From: Erysipelotrichaceae bacterium OPF54
GTDB lineage: Bacteria; Bacillota_I; Bacilli_A; Erysipelotrichales; Erysipelotrichaceae
Length of the DNA: 64,000 nt
Direction of reading: 5' to 3'
Assembly: GCA_022834735.1 (NCBI GenBank)
Contig: BQKD01000001.1
Span: 2,519,659-2,583,658 of the forward strand
The notes beneath the pieces are model-generated. The model saw nothing but the letters and a program-made list of their open reading frames with translations, ran no database searches and was not told the origin of the DNA. The translations under genes and the position numbers were made by a program. This document shows, piece by piece, positions 10,101-18,999 of this stretch (position 1 is its first letter; the number at the start of each line of letters is the position of its first letter).

Positions 10101-11466
10101 TCGGTCTGGCCGAATCCACGTCGCTCTGGTTGATGTGGGTGAGATTCGTGATATTGGCAGGGATCGATCGCTTCGGATTGATGAACATCTGCTTGCGGTC
10201 GATCACTTCCCGGCTGCGCATTTTCACGGCACCGAATTCGATGATCTCGTCCAGACGATTGGAAAGACCGGTCGTCTCGAGGTCGAATATGACGTATTCC
10301 GCGTCTTCGAGACGGCGGTGATCATTATTATAAACGATATGATAATAAGGATCGACCATGCTCATTTCGCACCCGTACAGCATCTTGAACCGGCGTTCCG
10401 GATCCTGCTTGTTGAGGGCACTGACCTTGTGCTGGGCCATCGGGAAGGCCTGAACGACCTGATGATCGCAGATCGCGATCGCATCCATGCCCCAGTCATA
10501 CGCGGTCTGGATATACTCTTCGATCGCGCATACGCCATCCATTTCCGAAAAATTGGAGTGCACATGCCATTCGGTCCGCTTGACATGTTCGGGGTCCCTT
10601 CGCTTTGGGGCCGGGATCTCTTCCAGAGAGCTGATCATGAAAGAGTTGGACCGCGCATACGAATCATAAACCACCTGGCCGGTAAGACGGACGAACATTC
10701 CCTTTTTAACGGCTTCGATTTCTTCGATCGGATGGCGCTTGTTTTCAAACCGCTTGGCGACCATGGCTTCCTGATAGTCGGAAATATAGAGCATCTGCAG
10801 CGTCTTGCCGCTCTTGGTTATGCGGTTGTCGATCTCAAAAATATGTCCTTCCACGCTGACATTGTCCATTCCGACTTCCAGGTCGGCGATCTTAACAAGG
10901 GCCGGTGCTTCTTTTTTATAGCGTCCATAGCTTTCCTTTTTCGGTTCCGGAGCCTTTTTCTGCACCGGCATGTCCGGAATAAATACGGCTTCGACGGGCT
11001 GGTCGTCGGCATTGAGCTCGACCTTCAGTTCCTGGCTGATGCCGCTTTTTTCAAGCAGCTCGGCTAGTCTTTTCAATGCGCGTTTCATCGCGGCAGCCTT
11101 CTGCTCATCGGTTGTCGAGAACGTATAGGACTGTTCTCCTTTGCTTGGATTGATATACCGGAAACACTGCAGACGCGTTTCCTTTTGGATGAAATAGCTG
11201 ATATAGCGTGCCAGCTCGTCGACGGCGATCTCGCTTTTTTCGGCGCGGATCGTTACGTCGATGCTTGCATGAAAGTGCAGCCGCAATGTATGGATCATGC
11301 GCTCATACGCTTCGTAGGGAAGCGGCGCCTTCAGATCGAGATACAGTCTGAGCTCCCGTCTTTTTGAATGAAATTCCGGACTTTGCGAATAAGAGGCTCC
11401 CTCAAAAAAAGAGGCGAGTTCCTCCGGGAGAAACTCGATCAGTCCTGTAATATCGCTTTGAGACAT
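7168..11466 (-). CDS. polC: DNA polymerase III PolC-type alpha subunit
   Basis: At 1432 residues this is the usual length for Gram-positive PolC (about 1437 in Bacillus subtilis). Order of domains: N-terminal region, OB fold (about residues 190-290), PHP domain (starting at RTEWHVHSNFSEMDG), an inserted DEDD proofreading exonuclease (FDLETTGLSNRLDEIIEFG near residue 395), then the PolC-type polymerase core with VPDIDLNFSG and FRAGTVGTVQEKTAYG. It is the replicative polymerase. It is the last gene of a tight minus-strand operon with rnc, coaD and an ftsW-like gene. Confidence 0.98.
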   Translation of the reverse strand: MSQSDITGLIEFLPEELASFFEGASYSQSPEFHSKRRELRLYLDLKAPLPYEAYERMIHTLRLHFHASIDVTIRAEKSEIAVDELARYISYFIQKETRLQCFRYINPSKGEQSYTFSTTDEQKAAAMKRALKRLAELLEKSGISQELKVELNADDQPVEAVFIPDMPVQKKAPEPKKESYGRYKKEAPALVKIADLEVGMDNVSVEGHIFEIDNRITKSGKTLQMLYISDYQEAMVAKRFENKRHPIEEIEAVKKGMFVRLTGQVVYDSYARSNSFMISSLEEIPAPKRRDPEHVKRTEWHVHSNFSEMDGVCAIEEYIQTAYDWGMDAIAICDHQVVQAFPMAQHKVSALNKQDPERRFKMLYGCEMSMVDPYYHIVYNNDHRRLEDAEYVIFDLETTGLSNRLDEIIEFGAVKMRSREVIDRKQMFINPKRSIPANITNLTHINQSDVDSARPIEDVFDELRGWIGDAVLVAHNATFDVGFMNAAARKLGRPEFTNPVIDTLPLAHAMLDLKRYRLGNVCRHYGVKYDGEGAHRADYDAEVLSQVLCHMFNAYKSDATLDTLQDNQREDSFKKVRPSHVTVFAKNKAGLKELFELITLSHTTYLAYNGKSTENVVAEPRIPREELLKKRKNGNLLFGSSCQNGEVFEMAHTRDHEILKKTMEFYDYVEVQPLECYRNLIDRGAILNVDDLKKVLGYIMEAADELGKPVLATSDAHYVHPHEKRIRDIYINAKAIGNSRHPLYKYNANDRRMYPAPSQYLLTTREMLQAFDWIPEKKAREIVIENPNRLKDQIEPIFPIKDKLYPPDIEGSDQKLRDICFKTAHEWYGESLPEIVEKRLVRELDSIIGAGYYVVYYISHLLVKKSNEDGYLVGSRGSVGSSFVATMSGITEVNPLLPHYICHNCQHYEFIDDETVKSGFDLPDKECPICHKPMRGDGQDIPFETFLGFEGDKVPDIDLNFSGEYQANAHAYTKEVFGEDHVFRAGTVGTVQEKTAYGFVRGYEEEMGVAQPFSEAKRTDLAKGCEGVKRTTGQHPGGIVVVPLDMDVHDFTPVQYPANNPYAEWKTTHFDFHQIHDNILKFDILGHVDPTAMKMLERMTGIDVTTIPMNDPKTMSIFSSLDGLDIDSTRYSEVTGAAGIPEFGTPFVRGILEMTKPKTFAELVTISGLSHGTNVWLSNAKDLIEDGTCQLNEVIGCRDDIMVDLMGYGLPPKASFTIMESVRKGKGLKPEWEELMKENSVPDWYIDSCKKIKYMFPKAHAVAYVMMAVRIAWFKVHMPAYYYCQYFSIRCDAYDIETMIQGEEAIRKRMSEIKMNKDENTPKDKAIYDTLELALEMVLRGYRFTNLSISRSAATEFRVDPNNPKMIIPPFTSLDGLGANVGKSIVKAREEREFLSKEDVLKRTQISKTLLDRMDKMGATEGLDEENQLTLF

Positions 11467-11484
11467 AACTCCTCCTTTTCCAGG

Positions 11485-12168
11485 TTATTTTGCCATTTTT
11501 TCAAAAGCGTTTTTGGCAGCTTTCTGTTCTGCCTTCTTTTTGGTGCTGCTCACACCGACGCCGAGCTGGATATCGTCGAGATAGACGCCCATCGTGAATG
11601 TCGGGGCGTTGCTCGGACCCGTTTCATCGAGTAGCCGGTACTGCAGCGTTTTTCTGGAATCGGCCTGGATCACTTCCTGCAGGTGGGTCTTATAGTCGGT
11701 CACTTCGTCGCTTTTCTCTTCGCCGAAAACGGGCTTCATCACTTTCTGAAGGATGTCGTCTACGGCTTTGTATCCCTGATCGAGATATACGGCGCCTATG
11801 CACGCTTCAAAGTGGTCGGCCAGGATGCTGGCCCGATGGCGTCCGCCTGACTTTTCCTCGCCGACGCCGAGCATAAGATATTTATACCAGCCCAGCTGTT
11901 TGTTGAGCTGGGCGAGCGTGGCTTCGCATACGGTCTGGGCCCGCAGCGTTGTCATTTTTCCTTCGCGCATTTTCGGTTCCATCTCAAAGAGCTGCTGGGC
12001 GCTCCAGATCTGTAGGACCGCGTCGCCCATGAATTCGAGCCGCTCGTTGTCATCGATCCCGTTATGGTGCTCATTGGCATAGGATGAGTGCGTGCACGCT
12101 TCTTTATAATATTTCGGGTCATTGATGGGATACCCGTTTTCTTCCATCCAGTCAATCAATGTCTTCAT
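11485..12168 (-). CDS. rnc: Ribonuclease III
   Basis: The signature NERLEFMGDAVLQ and a C-terminal double-stranded RNA-binding domain (TKKKAEQKAAKNAFEKM) identify RNase III, which cuts structured rRNA and mRNA precursors. The start at 12168 (MKTLIDWMEENG) is chosen because AGGAGGAAGAG precedes it. It lies one base after the coaD stop codon, whereas a longer frame would have no ribosome binding site and would overlap coaD. The product is 227 residues. Confidence 0.95.
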   Translation of the reverse strand: MKTLIDWMEENGYPINDPKYYKEACTHSSYANEHHNGIDDNERLEFMGDAVLQIWSAQQLFEMEPKMREGKMTTLRAQTVCEATLAQLNKQLGWYKYLMLGVGEEKSGGRHRASILADHFEACIGAVYLDQGYKAVDDILQKVMKPVFGEEKSDEVTDYKTHLQEVIQADSRKTLQYRLLDETGPSNAPTFTMGVYLDDIQLGVGVSSTKKKAEQKAAKNAFEKMAK

Positions 12169-12169
12169 T

Positions 12170-12646
12170 CTACTCTTCCTCCTTGATACACAACGTTTTA
12201 TATACACAGTCCGGTACGAACATGGAAATATCCTGTCCGTATTTTATGAGTTCGCGCACATTGGAGCTGGAGTACAAATAATACTCCGGTCTCGTAAACA
12301 GACAGATCGTTTCGATCTCATGATCGAGATAACTGTTCATGAAGGCCATGTTCTGCTCATAGGCGCAGTCCTGTTCGCTGCGGATGCCGCGGATCAGGAT
12401 GTCGGCTCCGGCTTCTCGGCATGCCTCGATCACGAGGCCTTTCTGCATCCGGCATTCCACATTGGGCAGATGGACGGTTGCTTGTTCGAGCCATTCGAGC
12501 CGCTGCTCGAGCGAGTACATCGAACGTTTGCCGGAATTGACTGCAACAAAAACGTATAATGTATCTGTAATTTTAGATGCCCGTTCGATAATGTCGAGAT
12601 GCCCGCGCGTAAGCGGATCGAAGCTTCCGCAGAATGCTCCTGTCAT
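12170..12646 (-). CDS. coaD: Phosphopantetheine adenylyltransferase
   Basis: The 158-residue protein carries the nucleotidyltransferase motif GSFDPLTRGHLDIIERA near the N-terminus and ILIRGIRSEQDCAYE, as in CoaD. It makes dephospho-CoA from 4-phosphopantetheine and ATP, the penultimate step of coenzyme A synthesis. It overlaps the ftsW-like gene by 4 bases and sits one base before the rnc start, so the genes are co-transcribed. Confidence 0.96.
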   Translation of the reverse strand: MTGAFCGSFDPLTRGHLDIIERASKITDTLYVFVAVNSGKRSMYSLEQRLEWLEQATVHLPNVECRMQKGLVIEACREAGADILIRGIRSEQDCAYEQNMAFMNSYLDHEIETICLFTRPEYYLYSSSNVRELIKYGQDISMFVPDCVYKTLCIKEEE

Positions 12647-13911
12647 TGCAGTTCACCCTTTCTTTCCTGTGCTGAAATGATCGAGATCTGCCGCTGGCAC
12701 AATCCAAGTGCGATGGAGATGGCCAGCAGCGAGGAGCCGCCGCTCGATATAAAGAGCAGCGGGATCCCTGTCATCGGGATCAGGGCGCCGACCCCGCCCA
12801 CATTCAGGACGAAATGGAAGAATAAATACGCGCCGGTGCCGATCAGTATGATCTTCCGGCTCGTGTCCTGTGTCCGGATGGCGTAGTAAAACAGCCGGGC
12901 CTCGATCACGCCGTACAGGAAGATAATGATCGCAAAGCCGATGATCCCGGTTTCCTCGATCGTGACGGCCAGGATATAGTCATTGTCGGCCTGGGTGAGA
13001 TATCCGTATTTTCGGGCGGAGTTTCCGAACCCTTTGCCGATAAATCCGCTGTCGGCAATACCGTAGAGGGAGTTGGCGGGCTGATACCCGGTCCCGTAAA
13101 TGTCATTATACGGATTTTTGGCGTTTTCGATTCGTACGGCAATATGATACAGAGGGGTCTGTTTCAGCACTTCGGTTCCGATATTGGTGACTCCAAACAG
13201 CAGTACGACGGCCAGTCCTCCGGCAGCCAGCAGAGTTGTCAAGGCTCTCTGGGTCTTTCTGAGTGTCGGATAGGATGGGATCATGAGACATACATAGACG
13301 ATCCCGAGCGTAATGGCGGCTGTTCCGTAATCTTTCTGAGCGGCCAGGAGCGCGAGCGTGACGAGCAGGCACGCAACAGGCCATTTAAAGAATGTCCAGA
13401 AATTCTTCCGCATTTCGCGGTTTCGTCTTGCCCGGTATACGGAAGCGGCACAGATCAGGATAAAGAGCGGTTTTCCAAATTCGGATGGCTGGATCGTGAT
13501 GGATCCGATCCGGATCCAGGCGTGGCTTCCTCCTGTGGCGGCGAATCCGAATGGGGCGATCATGGAGATCGCGAACACGGCAAAAATCAGACCTTGATAC
13601 TGCGAAAAGCGGCGCAGAGTGATCGTTTTATTGCTGAGAAGCATGGCGATGTACGCAAAAATCAAAAAAATGATCTGCTTGACCAGTACATTCAGAACCG
13701 TACTGACCGAGCTGGTTGTCTGAGCGACTGCTGTCGAGCTGATCATGGCGGTCCCAAAGATCATGAGCCCGATCACAGCGAGGTTCAACGAAACATCGCT
13801 GTGCGGGATAAAGGTGATCAGATTGATGAAATCTCTTATATTTTGTTTTCGTTTTGTCCGGCGCAAAAACTTTTTTTCTCTTTTCGATGATTTTTTCTTT
13901 TGTTTCGGCAT
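12643..13911 (-). CDS. SEDS-family peptidoglycan glycosyltransferase (FtsW-like)
   Basis: The 422-residue polytopic protein has a basic N-terminal tail and the SEDS motifs WIRIGSITIQPSEFGKP and GFGNSARKYGYLTQADNDY. The Asp in ADNDYI corresponds to the conserved catalytic Asp of the large extracellular loop. SEDS proteins polymerise lipid II. The GNS..K.GYL pattern resembles FtsW more than RodA, but the assignment between division and elongation is not certain. It is the first gene of the coaD-rnc-polC operon. Confidence 0.88.
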   Translation of the reverse strand: MPKQKKKSSKREKKFLRRTKRKQNIRDFINLITFIPHSDVSLNLAVIGLMIFGTAMISSTAVAQTTSSVSTVLNVLVKQIIFLIFAYIAMLLSNKTITLRRFSQYQGLIFAVFAISMIAPFGFAATGGSHAWIRIGSITIQPSEFGKPLFILICAASVYRARRNREMRKNFWTFFKWPVACLLVTLALLAAQKDYGTAAITLGIVYVCLMIPSYPTLRKTQRALTTLLAAGGLAVVLLFGVTNIGTEVLKQTPLYHIAVRIENAKNPYNDIYGTGYQPANSLYGIADSGFIGKGFGNSARKYGYLTQADNDYILAVTIEETGIIGFAIIIFLYGVIEARLFYYAIRTQDTSRKIILIGTGAYLFFHFVLNVGGVGALIPMTGIPLLFISSGGSSLLAISIALGLCQRQISIISAQERKGELQ

Positions 13912-13936
13912 GTTCTCATTCTATCATACAATTGAT

Positions 13937-13965
13937 TTGTAAACGATAAAAAAATGGATTAGAAT
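13937..13965 (+). promoter_or_regulatory. Putative def promoter
   Basis: TTGTAA at 13937-13942, a 17-bp spacer and TAGAAT at 13960-13965 lie 22 bases before the def start. Confidence 0.5.
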
Positions 13966-13987
13966 AAAGGGCGAGGATAAATAAAAT

Positions 13988-14548
13988 ATGAAAATAACAT
14001 TAGATACAATTATCAGCGATCACGACCCGAAGATCCGCGAAAAGAGCGAAAAGGTCGCACTTCCCCTGAGTGCGGAGGATCGTCAGCTGCTTGAAGCGAT
14101 GCTGACCTATGTGCGTGATTCCCAGGATGAAGAGATCGCGCAGCGCGAGAACCTGCGTCCTGCGGTCGGTATTGCGGCGATCCAGGTCGGTGTGCCTAAG
14201 CAGATGCTTGCGGTCGTCTGCCCTGATCCTGACAACGAGGAGGAAAATATTGAATTTGCGCTTGTCAATCCGAAGATCATTTCGGAATCGGTGCAGAATT
14301 CCTATCTCGACTCGGGAGAAGGCTGTCTGTCTGTACTGGAAGAACACGAGGGGCATTCCTTCCGTCATGCGCGGATCAAGGTGCGTGCCTATGATCTGGT
14401 CCGCGATCAGGATATCACGATCAGCGCAAAAGGTTTTCTGGCTATCTGCCTGCAGCATGAGATCGATCATTTGTCGGGCATCCTGTTTTATGACCGGATC
14501 GACCGCAATGATCCATGGAAAACGGATCCGGAAGCAGAAGTGTACTAA
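13988..14548 (+). CDS. def: Peptide deformylase
   Basis: The 186-residue protein shows all three deformylase motifs: GIAAIQVG (motif 1), EGCLSV (motif 2, metal-binding Cys) and HEIDH (motif 3, two metal-binding His and the catalytic Glu). It removes the N-formyl group from nascent proteins. The length fits the type II enzymes of Gram-positive bacteria. The stop codon lies inside the loop of a terminator hairpin. Confidence 0.96.
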   Translation: MKITLDTIISDHDPKIREKSEKVALPLSAEDRQLLEAMLTYVRDSQDEEIAQRENLRPAVGIAAIQVGVPKQMLAVVCPDPDNEEENIEFALVNPKIISESVQNSYLDSGEGCLSVLEEHEGHSFRHARIKVRAYDLVRDQDITISAKGFLAICLQHEIDHLSGILFYDRIDRNDPWKTDPEAEVY

Positions 14549-14562
14549 CTTCTGTTTTTTTT
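14535..14562 (+). terminator. def terminator
   Basis: The stem CAGAAGT/ACTTCTG (14535-14541 and 14548-14554) holds the def stop codon in its loop and is followed by eight T residues. Confidence 0.8.
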
Positions 14563-14611
14563 CTAGTTAATGTATAATGTATCTAAGATATTCATTAGAA
14601 AGAGGTCAATA

Positions 14612-16450
14612 ATGCCAAACAAATCAAATCAGCATCAAGGGCATTCGACAAACAGGAAACCGGCTTACAATAAAAACCAGGTCCAGAAGGGCGATACGCT
14701 CATCTATGCGCTTGGCGGTCTGGGAGAAGTCGGAAAAAACATGTACTGCTATGAGTACGAAAACGAAATCTGCATCGTAGACTGCGGCGTTCTGTTTCCC
14801 GGAGACGAGCTGCTCGGCGTAGACTATGTCATTCCCGATTATCATCATCTGATCCGGATGAACAAAAAGAGAAAGTTTCTTGTGATCACGCATGGTCATG
14901 AGGATCATATCGGCGGAATTCCGTTTTTGCTCAAGCAGGTCCAGATCGACGCAATTTACGCGCCGCGGTTTGCGAAAGCTCTGATCCTGAAAAAACTGAG
15001 CGAGCATAAGGGGCTCGAAAAAACCCCGATCATCGAGATCGACGAAAACTCATCGATCAAGACCAGATATTTTACGGTCGGCTTCTTCAACACCATCCAT
15101 TCCATCCCGGATTCGCTTGGTGTGCTGATCACGACGCCGAACGGTTCGATCGTTCATACGGGCGATTTCAAATTCGACCTGACGCCGGTCGGCACGAATG
15201 CCGACTATCAGAAGATGGCGTACATTGGTGTCATGCAGCCCGATCTGCTCATGGCCGATTCGACCAACGCGGGGGTCGAGGAGTTCTCGATTTCCGAAAA
15301 GGATGTTGCCAGCGAGATCCTTGAGATCATGCGCAACGCGAAACATCGTATGATCATCGCGACGTTCGCGTCCAATGTGTATCGGGTCAATCAGATCATC
15401 GAGGCGGCGCTCAGATGCGGCCGCAAGATCGCTGTCTTCGGGCGAAGCATGGAAAATGTCGTGGATATCGCCCGCAAGATGGGTGTCATCAAAATCAAAA
15501 ATTCGCAGATCCTTTCGCCGGAGGAGCTTTCCCGGACACCGGACAATGAAGTATGCATCATCTGTACAGGTTCGCAGGGCGAGCCGCTGGCTGCCTTGTC
15601 GCGTATTGCGTCAGGAACGCACCGCTATATCCATTTAAAACCGAGCGATACGGTCGTTTTCTCGTCGAGCCCGATCCCTGGCAACGCGTCATCGATCAAC
15701 AAGATCATCGACAAGCTGTTCCGCTCGGGGGCGACGGTGCTTTCCAAGTCGGTGCTCAACAACCTGCATACGACAGGACATGCTTCGCGCGAAGAGCAGA
15801 AGCTCATGCTGCAGCTGATCCGTCCGCGCTACTTCATGCCGATCCACGGCGAATACAAGATGCTCATGCAGCATCGCCAGACGGCGATCGATACGGGCAT
15901 GCCGCCGGAAAACATTTTCGTATGTGCCAACGGAGATATCCTCATCCTGCGTGATCACGAGATCATTCAGAGCGACTGGCGCTATCAGGGCGACGATATT
16001 TATGTGGATGGCAACGATATTTCCGGTCTTTCGACGGCTGTGCTCAAAGACCGCCGGATCCTGGCAGACAATGGTCTTGTCGCTGTGATCATTGCGATCG
16101 ATTCGAAGGAAAACAAGATCCTTTCGCGTCCGATCATCGTGTCGCGCGGTTTTGTCTTCATCAAGGACAGCCAGGCACTGATCAAAGAGGCAGAATTTAT
16201 CGTGGGTGCTTCGCTGCAGGAGAAGATGAAAGAGAAAACGACTTTCTCCGAGATCAAGAACTGCATCCGTTCGACGCTTGAACCGTTCCTGTACAAAAAG
16301 ACACACCGCAATCCGATCGTGATTCCGGTCATCCTGAATTCCAAACAGACGATGGAGGAGATCACGAAAAAGAGGGCGGCGCACGATCGGTCGAAAAAGC
16401 CGTACCGCCGCAAGGAAAACAAAGACAACAAAAACAAGGAAGCACAGTAA
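14612..16450 (+). CDS. rnj: Ribonuclease J
   Basis: The metallo-beta-lactamase motif THGHEDHIGG, a beta-CASP domain and a C-terminal domain identify RNase J, an exo/endonuclease for mRNA turnover and rRNA maturation. The start at 14612 (MPNKSNQHQG) follows AGAAAGAGG; an earlier in-frame codon lacks a site. The 612-residue product has a basic N-terminal tail and a highly basic C-terminus (RRKENKDNKNK). Whether it is the J1 or J2 type cannot be settled from the sequence alone. A TATAAT at 14573-14578 may serve as -10. Confidence 0.95.
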   Translation: MPNKSNQHQGHSTNRKPAYNKNQVQKGDTLIYALGGLGEVGKNMYCYEYENEICIVDCGVLFPGDELLGVDYVIPDYHHLIRMNKKRKFLVITHGHEDHIGGIPFLLKQVQIDAIYAPRFAKALILKKLSEHKGLEKTPIIEIDENSSIKTRYFTVGFFNTIHSIPDSLGVLITTPNGSIVHTGDFKFDLTPVGTNADYQKMAYIGVMQPDLLMADSTNAGVEEFSISEKDVASEILEIMRNAKHRMIIATFASNVYRVNQIIEAALRCGRKIAVFGRSMENVVDIARKMGVIKIKNSQILSPEELSRTPDNEVCIICTGSQGEPLAALSRIASGTHRYIHLKPSDTVVFSSSPIPGNASSINKIIDKLFRSGATVLSKSVLNNLHTTGHASREEQKLMLQLIRPRYFMPIHGEYKMLMQHRQTAIDTGMPPENIFVCANGDILILRDHEIIQSDWRYQGDDIYVDGNDISGLSTAVLKDRRILADNGLVAVIIAIDSKENKILSRPIIVSRGFVFIKDSQALIKEAEFIVGASLQEKMKEKTTFSEIKNCIRSTLEPFLYKKTHRNPIVIPVILNSKQTMEEITKKRAAHDRSKKPYRRKENKDNKNKEAQ

Positions 16451-16465
16451 TTGCTTCCTTTTTAT
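16436..16465 (+). terminator. RNase J terminator
   Basis: A 9-bp stem AAGGAAGCA/TGCTTCCTT (16436-16444 and 16452-16460) encloses the stop codon and is followed by a short T tract. Confidence 0.75.
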
Positions 16466-16480
16466 GTTAAAATTAGGAAT

Positions 16481-17332
16481 ATGACAAAACTTCAGAAATA
16501 TTTGTTTTTGATCATCACAGTACTTACGGCCGTCATGATCACGATATGCGCTTCCTTGTACCATGCGATCCATACCGAACCGAACGAGATCGCGATCAAT
16601 TACCAGATGATCCACGATAAAAAAATTCCGGCTGATATGTATGATGTTTCGATCGCCTACTTTACCGATCTGGAATACGGAACATATCAGGATGCAAAAA
16701 GAACGGATGCGTTGTTCAAAAAGCTGAACGACCTGCATCCGGATATCCTGATCTTCGGCGGGGACCTGTTCGAAGCGGAATACGAGCCTTCCGAAGAAGA
16801 AAAAAATCAGATGATCGACCGGCTCGCTTCGATCGACGCGCCATTAGGAAAATTTGCTGTGCTTGGCGAACAGGATCTGACGAGCGAAGAGCGTCTGGCG
16901 CTGGTCAGCGATGTGTACGGCCGTTCACAGATCGAACTGATCGATAATTCGAACCGTTTCGTGGCCAACATGTCAAAAAGCGGGATCAAGCTGATCGGGC
17001 TTCGTCCGGAAGTCAACTACGATACGGCCCTGGCGGGCGTGGATAATTCCACCTACAATCTGCTGATCAGCCATTATGCGGATCCGCTCTGTTCGGATGT
17101 GCTGAAAAACGCCCACGTGTCGTATGCGCTGGCAGGAAATGCCCATGGCACCCAGATCATGTATCCGGTCCTTGGCGGCTATAAGGAATATGAAGGAAAT
17201 ACGAAGCTGAACCGCGACAAAACACAGAACCTTCCTTTCAATTATCTCATTTCCCGCGGGACCGGATGTATACATGTCAATGCCCGGCTCAATGCCACGC
17301 CTGAAATTGTTTATATTATTTTCACAAGATAG
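16481..17332 (+). CDS. Metallophosphoesterase-like membrane protein with degenerate metal site
   Basis: The start at 16481 (MTKLQKYLFL) has a weak AGGA site. A TM anchor (about residues 8-27) is followed by a calcineurin-like fold of the YkuE type. Metal-binding motifs are altered: DLE replaces DLH, GEQD replaces GNHD, and GNAHGTQ replaces GHTHGGQ; GGD and SHYAD persist. The protein may be catalytically dead or may bind metal differently. It lies between RNase J and a repeat-flanked gene and has its own terminator. No function can be assigned beyond the fold. Confidence 0.75.
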   Translation: MTKLQKYLFLIITVLTAVMITICASLYHAIHTEPNEIAINYQMIHDKKIPADMYDVSIAYFTDLEYGTYQDAKRTDALFKKLNDLHPDILIFGGDLFEAEYEPSEEEKNQMIDRLASIDAPLGKFAVLGEQDLTSEERLALVSDVYGRSQIELIDNSNRFVANMSKSGIKLIGLRPEVNYDTALAGVDNSTYNLLISHYADPLCSDVLKNAHVSYALAGNAHGTQIMYPVLGGYKEYEGNTKLNRDKTQNLPFNYLISRGTGCIHVNARLNATPEIVYIIFTR

Positions 17333-17365
17333 AAGGCAGAAACCAAAACGATTTCTGCCTTTTTT
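17333..17365 (+). terminator. Terminator after the metallophosphoesterase-like gene
   Basis: A 10-bp stem AAGGCAGAAA/TTTCTGCCTT (17333-17342 and 17352-17361) is followed by a T tract. Confidence 0.8.
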
Positions 17366-17404
17366 ACATTTTTCAATCGTTCCCGATTTCTCACGAAAAA
17401 TTGT

Positions 17405-17454
17405 AATCGCGAGAATTCTCACGATAAATCTCACGATTAGGCAAAAATTTCTCA
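17405..17454. repeat. 50-bp direct repeat, copy 1 (downstream of the AlbA_2 gene)
   Basis: It is identical over 50 bases to 19011-19060. It contains the near-palindrome TCGCGAGAATTCTCACGA (17407-17424) and direct TCTCACGA boxes. This copy has no -10 hexamer beside it, unlike copy 2. Confidence 0.9.
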
Positions 17455-17483
17455 GGAAAGCCAAAGAATAGATCCATAGCCGC

Positions 17484-18965
17484 CTACTTCATCTCATAAG
17501 TTATGCTTCTGCCTGCTCCTCTTTTATTCAAATATCCTTTTTCAATAAGGCTGTTAAGGCTTTTTCGCAAATAGTATTCCGATAATTCTGTCTTCTTCAG
17601 CAATTCGGAAAAGGAAAATCCTGGCTGATCTTTATTTTTCAAAAAGAAATACAGCAAATTCTTATCATGTTCAGAAAGAGAAGGATCTAAATCAATAAGA
17701 CCCTCGGTCCAAATGGTCAGTGTGGTCCGCGGCAGCGAGGATTTTAGATCCGGCGTTTTCCAATCCCGTTTGACAGCCGTTTCATAAATCTGAATTCCTC
17801 CATACCCCTGCCTTTCTGCGGCTCCGATATTGCGAAACAACGACATCAGCAGCTCATTTCTCGGGATCGAAATGCCTCCTGAGAAGAACTCACGATGATC
17901 GATCAGCATTTCTCCTGGATTGGAAAATACGAAACGGTTTGGATACGCTTCGATTTTGATGGCTCCGTCGCTCATCAGATAATCTGCATGGACCAGCGCA
18001 TTGACCAGAGCTTCTCTTAATGCCGTTTCAGTAAGTCCGGCGTCCGCTTTACGCCGCAGATCCATATCAAGAGAAAATGGTTCTGTTACAATGGCTGCCA
18101 GACGTGCCTGTACTTTTTCATAAAACGTCAGAAGATTTATTTCCCCATTTAGATAATCATCATCTGAAATGCGATAATCCCATCTGTGGTGAGAATCACT
18201 TTTAAATTCGAAATAATCCAGATGAAAATGAGGATAAAGTTCGCGGATAACATTCGTTTTCCCCACAAATAAGACAACGCCGCCAAAAAGAACAAGGGTA
18301 TTGTCTTTCCGGTTCTTTCTGGCTGCGCCAATTCGAATCAAAAACTCCTCATCTGTCAAAGCGAATAAATCCCTGGCTGGATAACGGGCAGCTGTCATAG
18401 ATTTTAATCTCTGAAGCGATGCATGATCCAGATCATCCAAAGTGTAGTAGGGCAGAGGCGTTTTATCTGTGCTCAAGCTTTGATTGCGAGCCATTGCTTT
18501 CAATTCTTCCTCTTTTATTTTGCGATCGCCATCACCGGTACGAATATAAGAATTTTCAATTTTTCCGTTGATGTAGATCGGTTTATGCATACGGTCCGCT
18601 TCTCGAACAAAAACCAAGATTATATCTTGTTCTTTGATCTTCAATACAGTTACGTCTTCATTATCGATTACTCGAAAACTGATCTTATTCGGATTGCTCA
18701 TTCCGTTCCATAAATCTGTCAAAACCTTATTGCTGTTATCAAGACCAAGAATCTCATTTTTTCCGGAAAAATTTTCTTTAACTCCCAGAATTATGCATCC
18801 GCCAGCTGTATTTGCAAAGGAAGAACAGCTTTCCCAAAAAGATTTTGGAAGCTGAGTGCTTGCTTTAAGCTCTACCTGATCCGTCTCTTTCAAATTTTTG
18901 AGAATAGTATTCCACTTTGACATGGAAATTTTCGCATTCGTTGTCAAATCTTTTAATTGATCCAT
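17484..18965 (-). CDS. AlbA_2 (Schlafen-type) domain ATP-binding regulator
   Basis: The 493-residue protein has an N-terminal AlbA_2 domain (KETDQVELKASTQLP, then FANTAGGCIILGV), a middle region with LREALVNALVHADY typical of the HATPase_c_4 part of these proteins, and a C-terminal winged-helix segment (FSFSELLKKTELSEYYLRK). Such proteins are usually annotated as putative transcriptional regulators and may bind their own promoter. The start at 18965 is chosen for its GTGAGGA site; the longer frame would run through the operator. The gene is enclosed by 50-bp direct repeats, suggesting that it arrived as a unit. Confidence 0.8.
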   Translation of the reverse strand: MDQLKDLTTNAKISMSKWNTILKNLKETDQVELKASTQLPKSFWESCSSFANTAGGCIILGVKENFSGKNEILGLDNSNKVLTDLWNGMSNPNKISFRVIDNEDVTVLKIKEQDIILVFVREADRMHKPIYINGKIENSYIRTGDGDRKIKEEELKAMARNQSLSTDKTPLPYYTLDDLDHASLQRLKSMTAARYPARDLFALTDEEFLIRIGAARKNRKDNTLVLFGGVVLFVGKTNVIRELYPHFHLDYFEFKSDSHHRWDYRISDDDYLNGEINLLTFYEKVQARLAAIVTEPFSLDMDLRRKADAGLTETALREALVNALVHADYLMSDGAIKIEAYPNRFVFSNPGEMLIDHREFFSGGISIPRNELLMSLFRNIGAAERQGYGGIQIYETAVKRDWKTPDLKSSLPRTTLTIWTEGLIDLDPSLSEHDKNLLYFFLKNKDQPGFSFSELLKKTELSEYYLRKSLNSLIEKGYLNKRGAGRSITYEMK

Positions 18966-18999
18966 TGCTTCCTCACTTTCTAAATTGAATCCTGAGCTC

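Noticed and set aside
9661..11067. Plus-strand open frame of 468 codons
   Set aside because: Antisense of polC; composition is atypical and there is no start signal.
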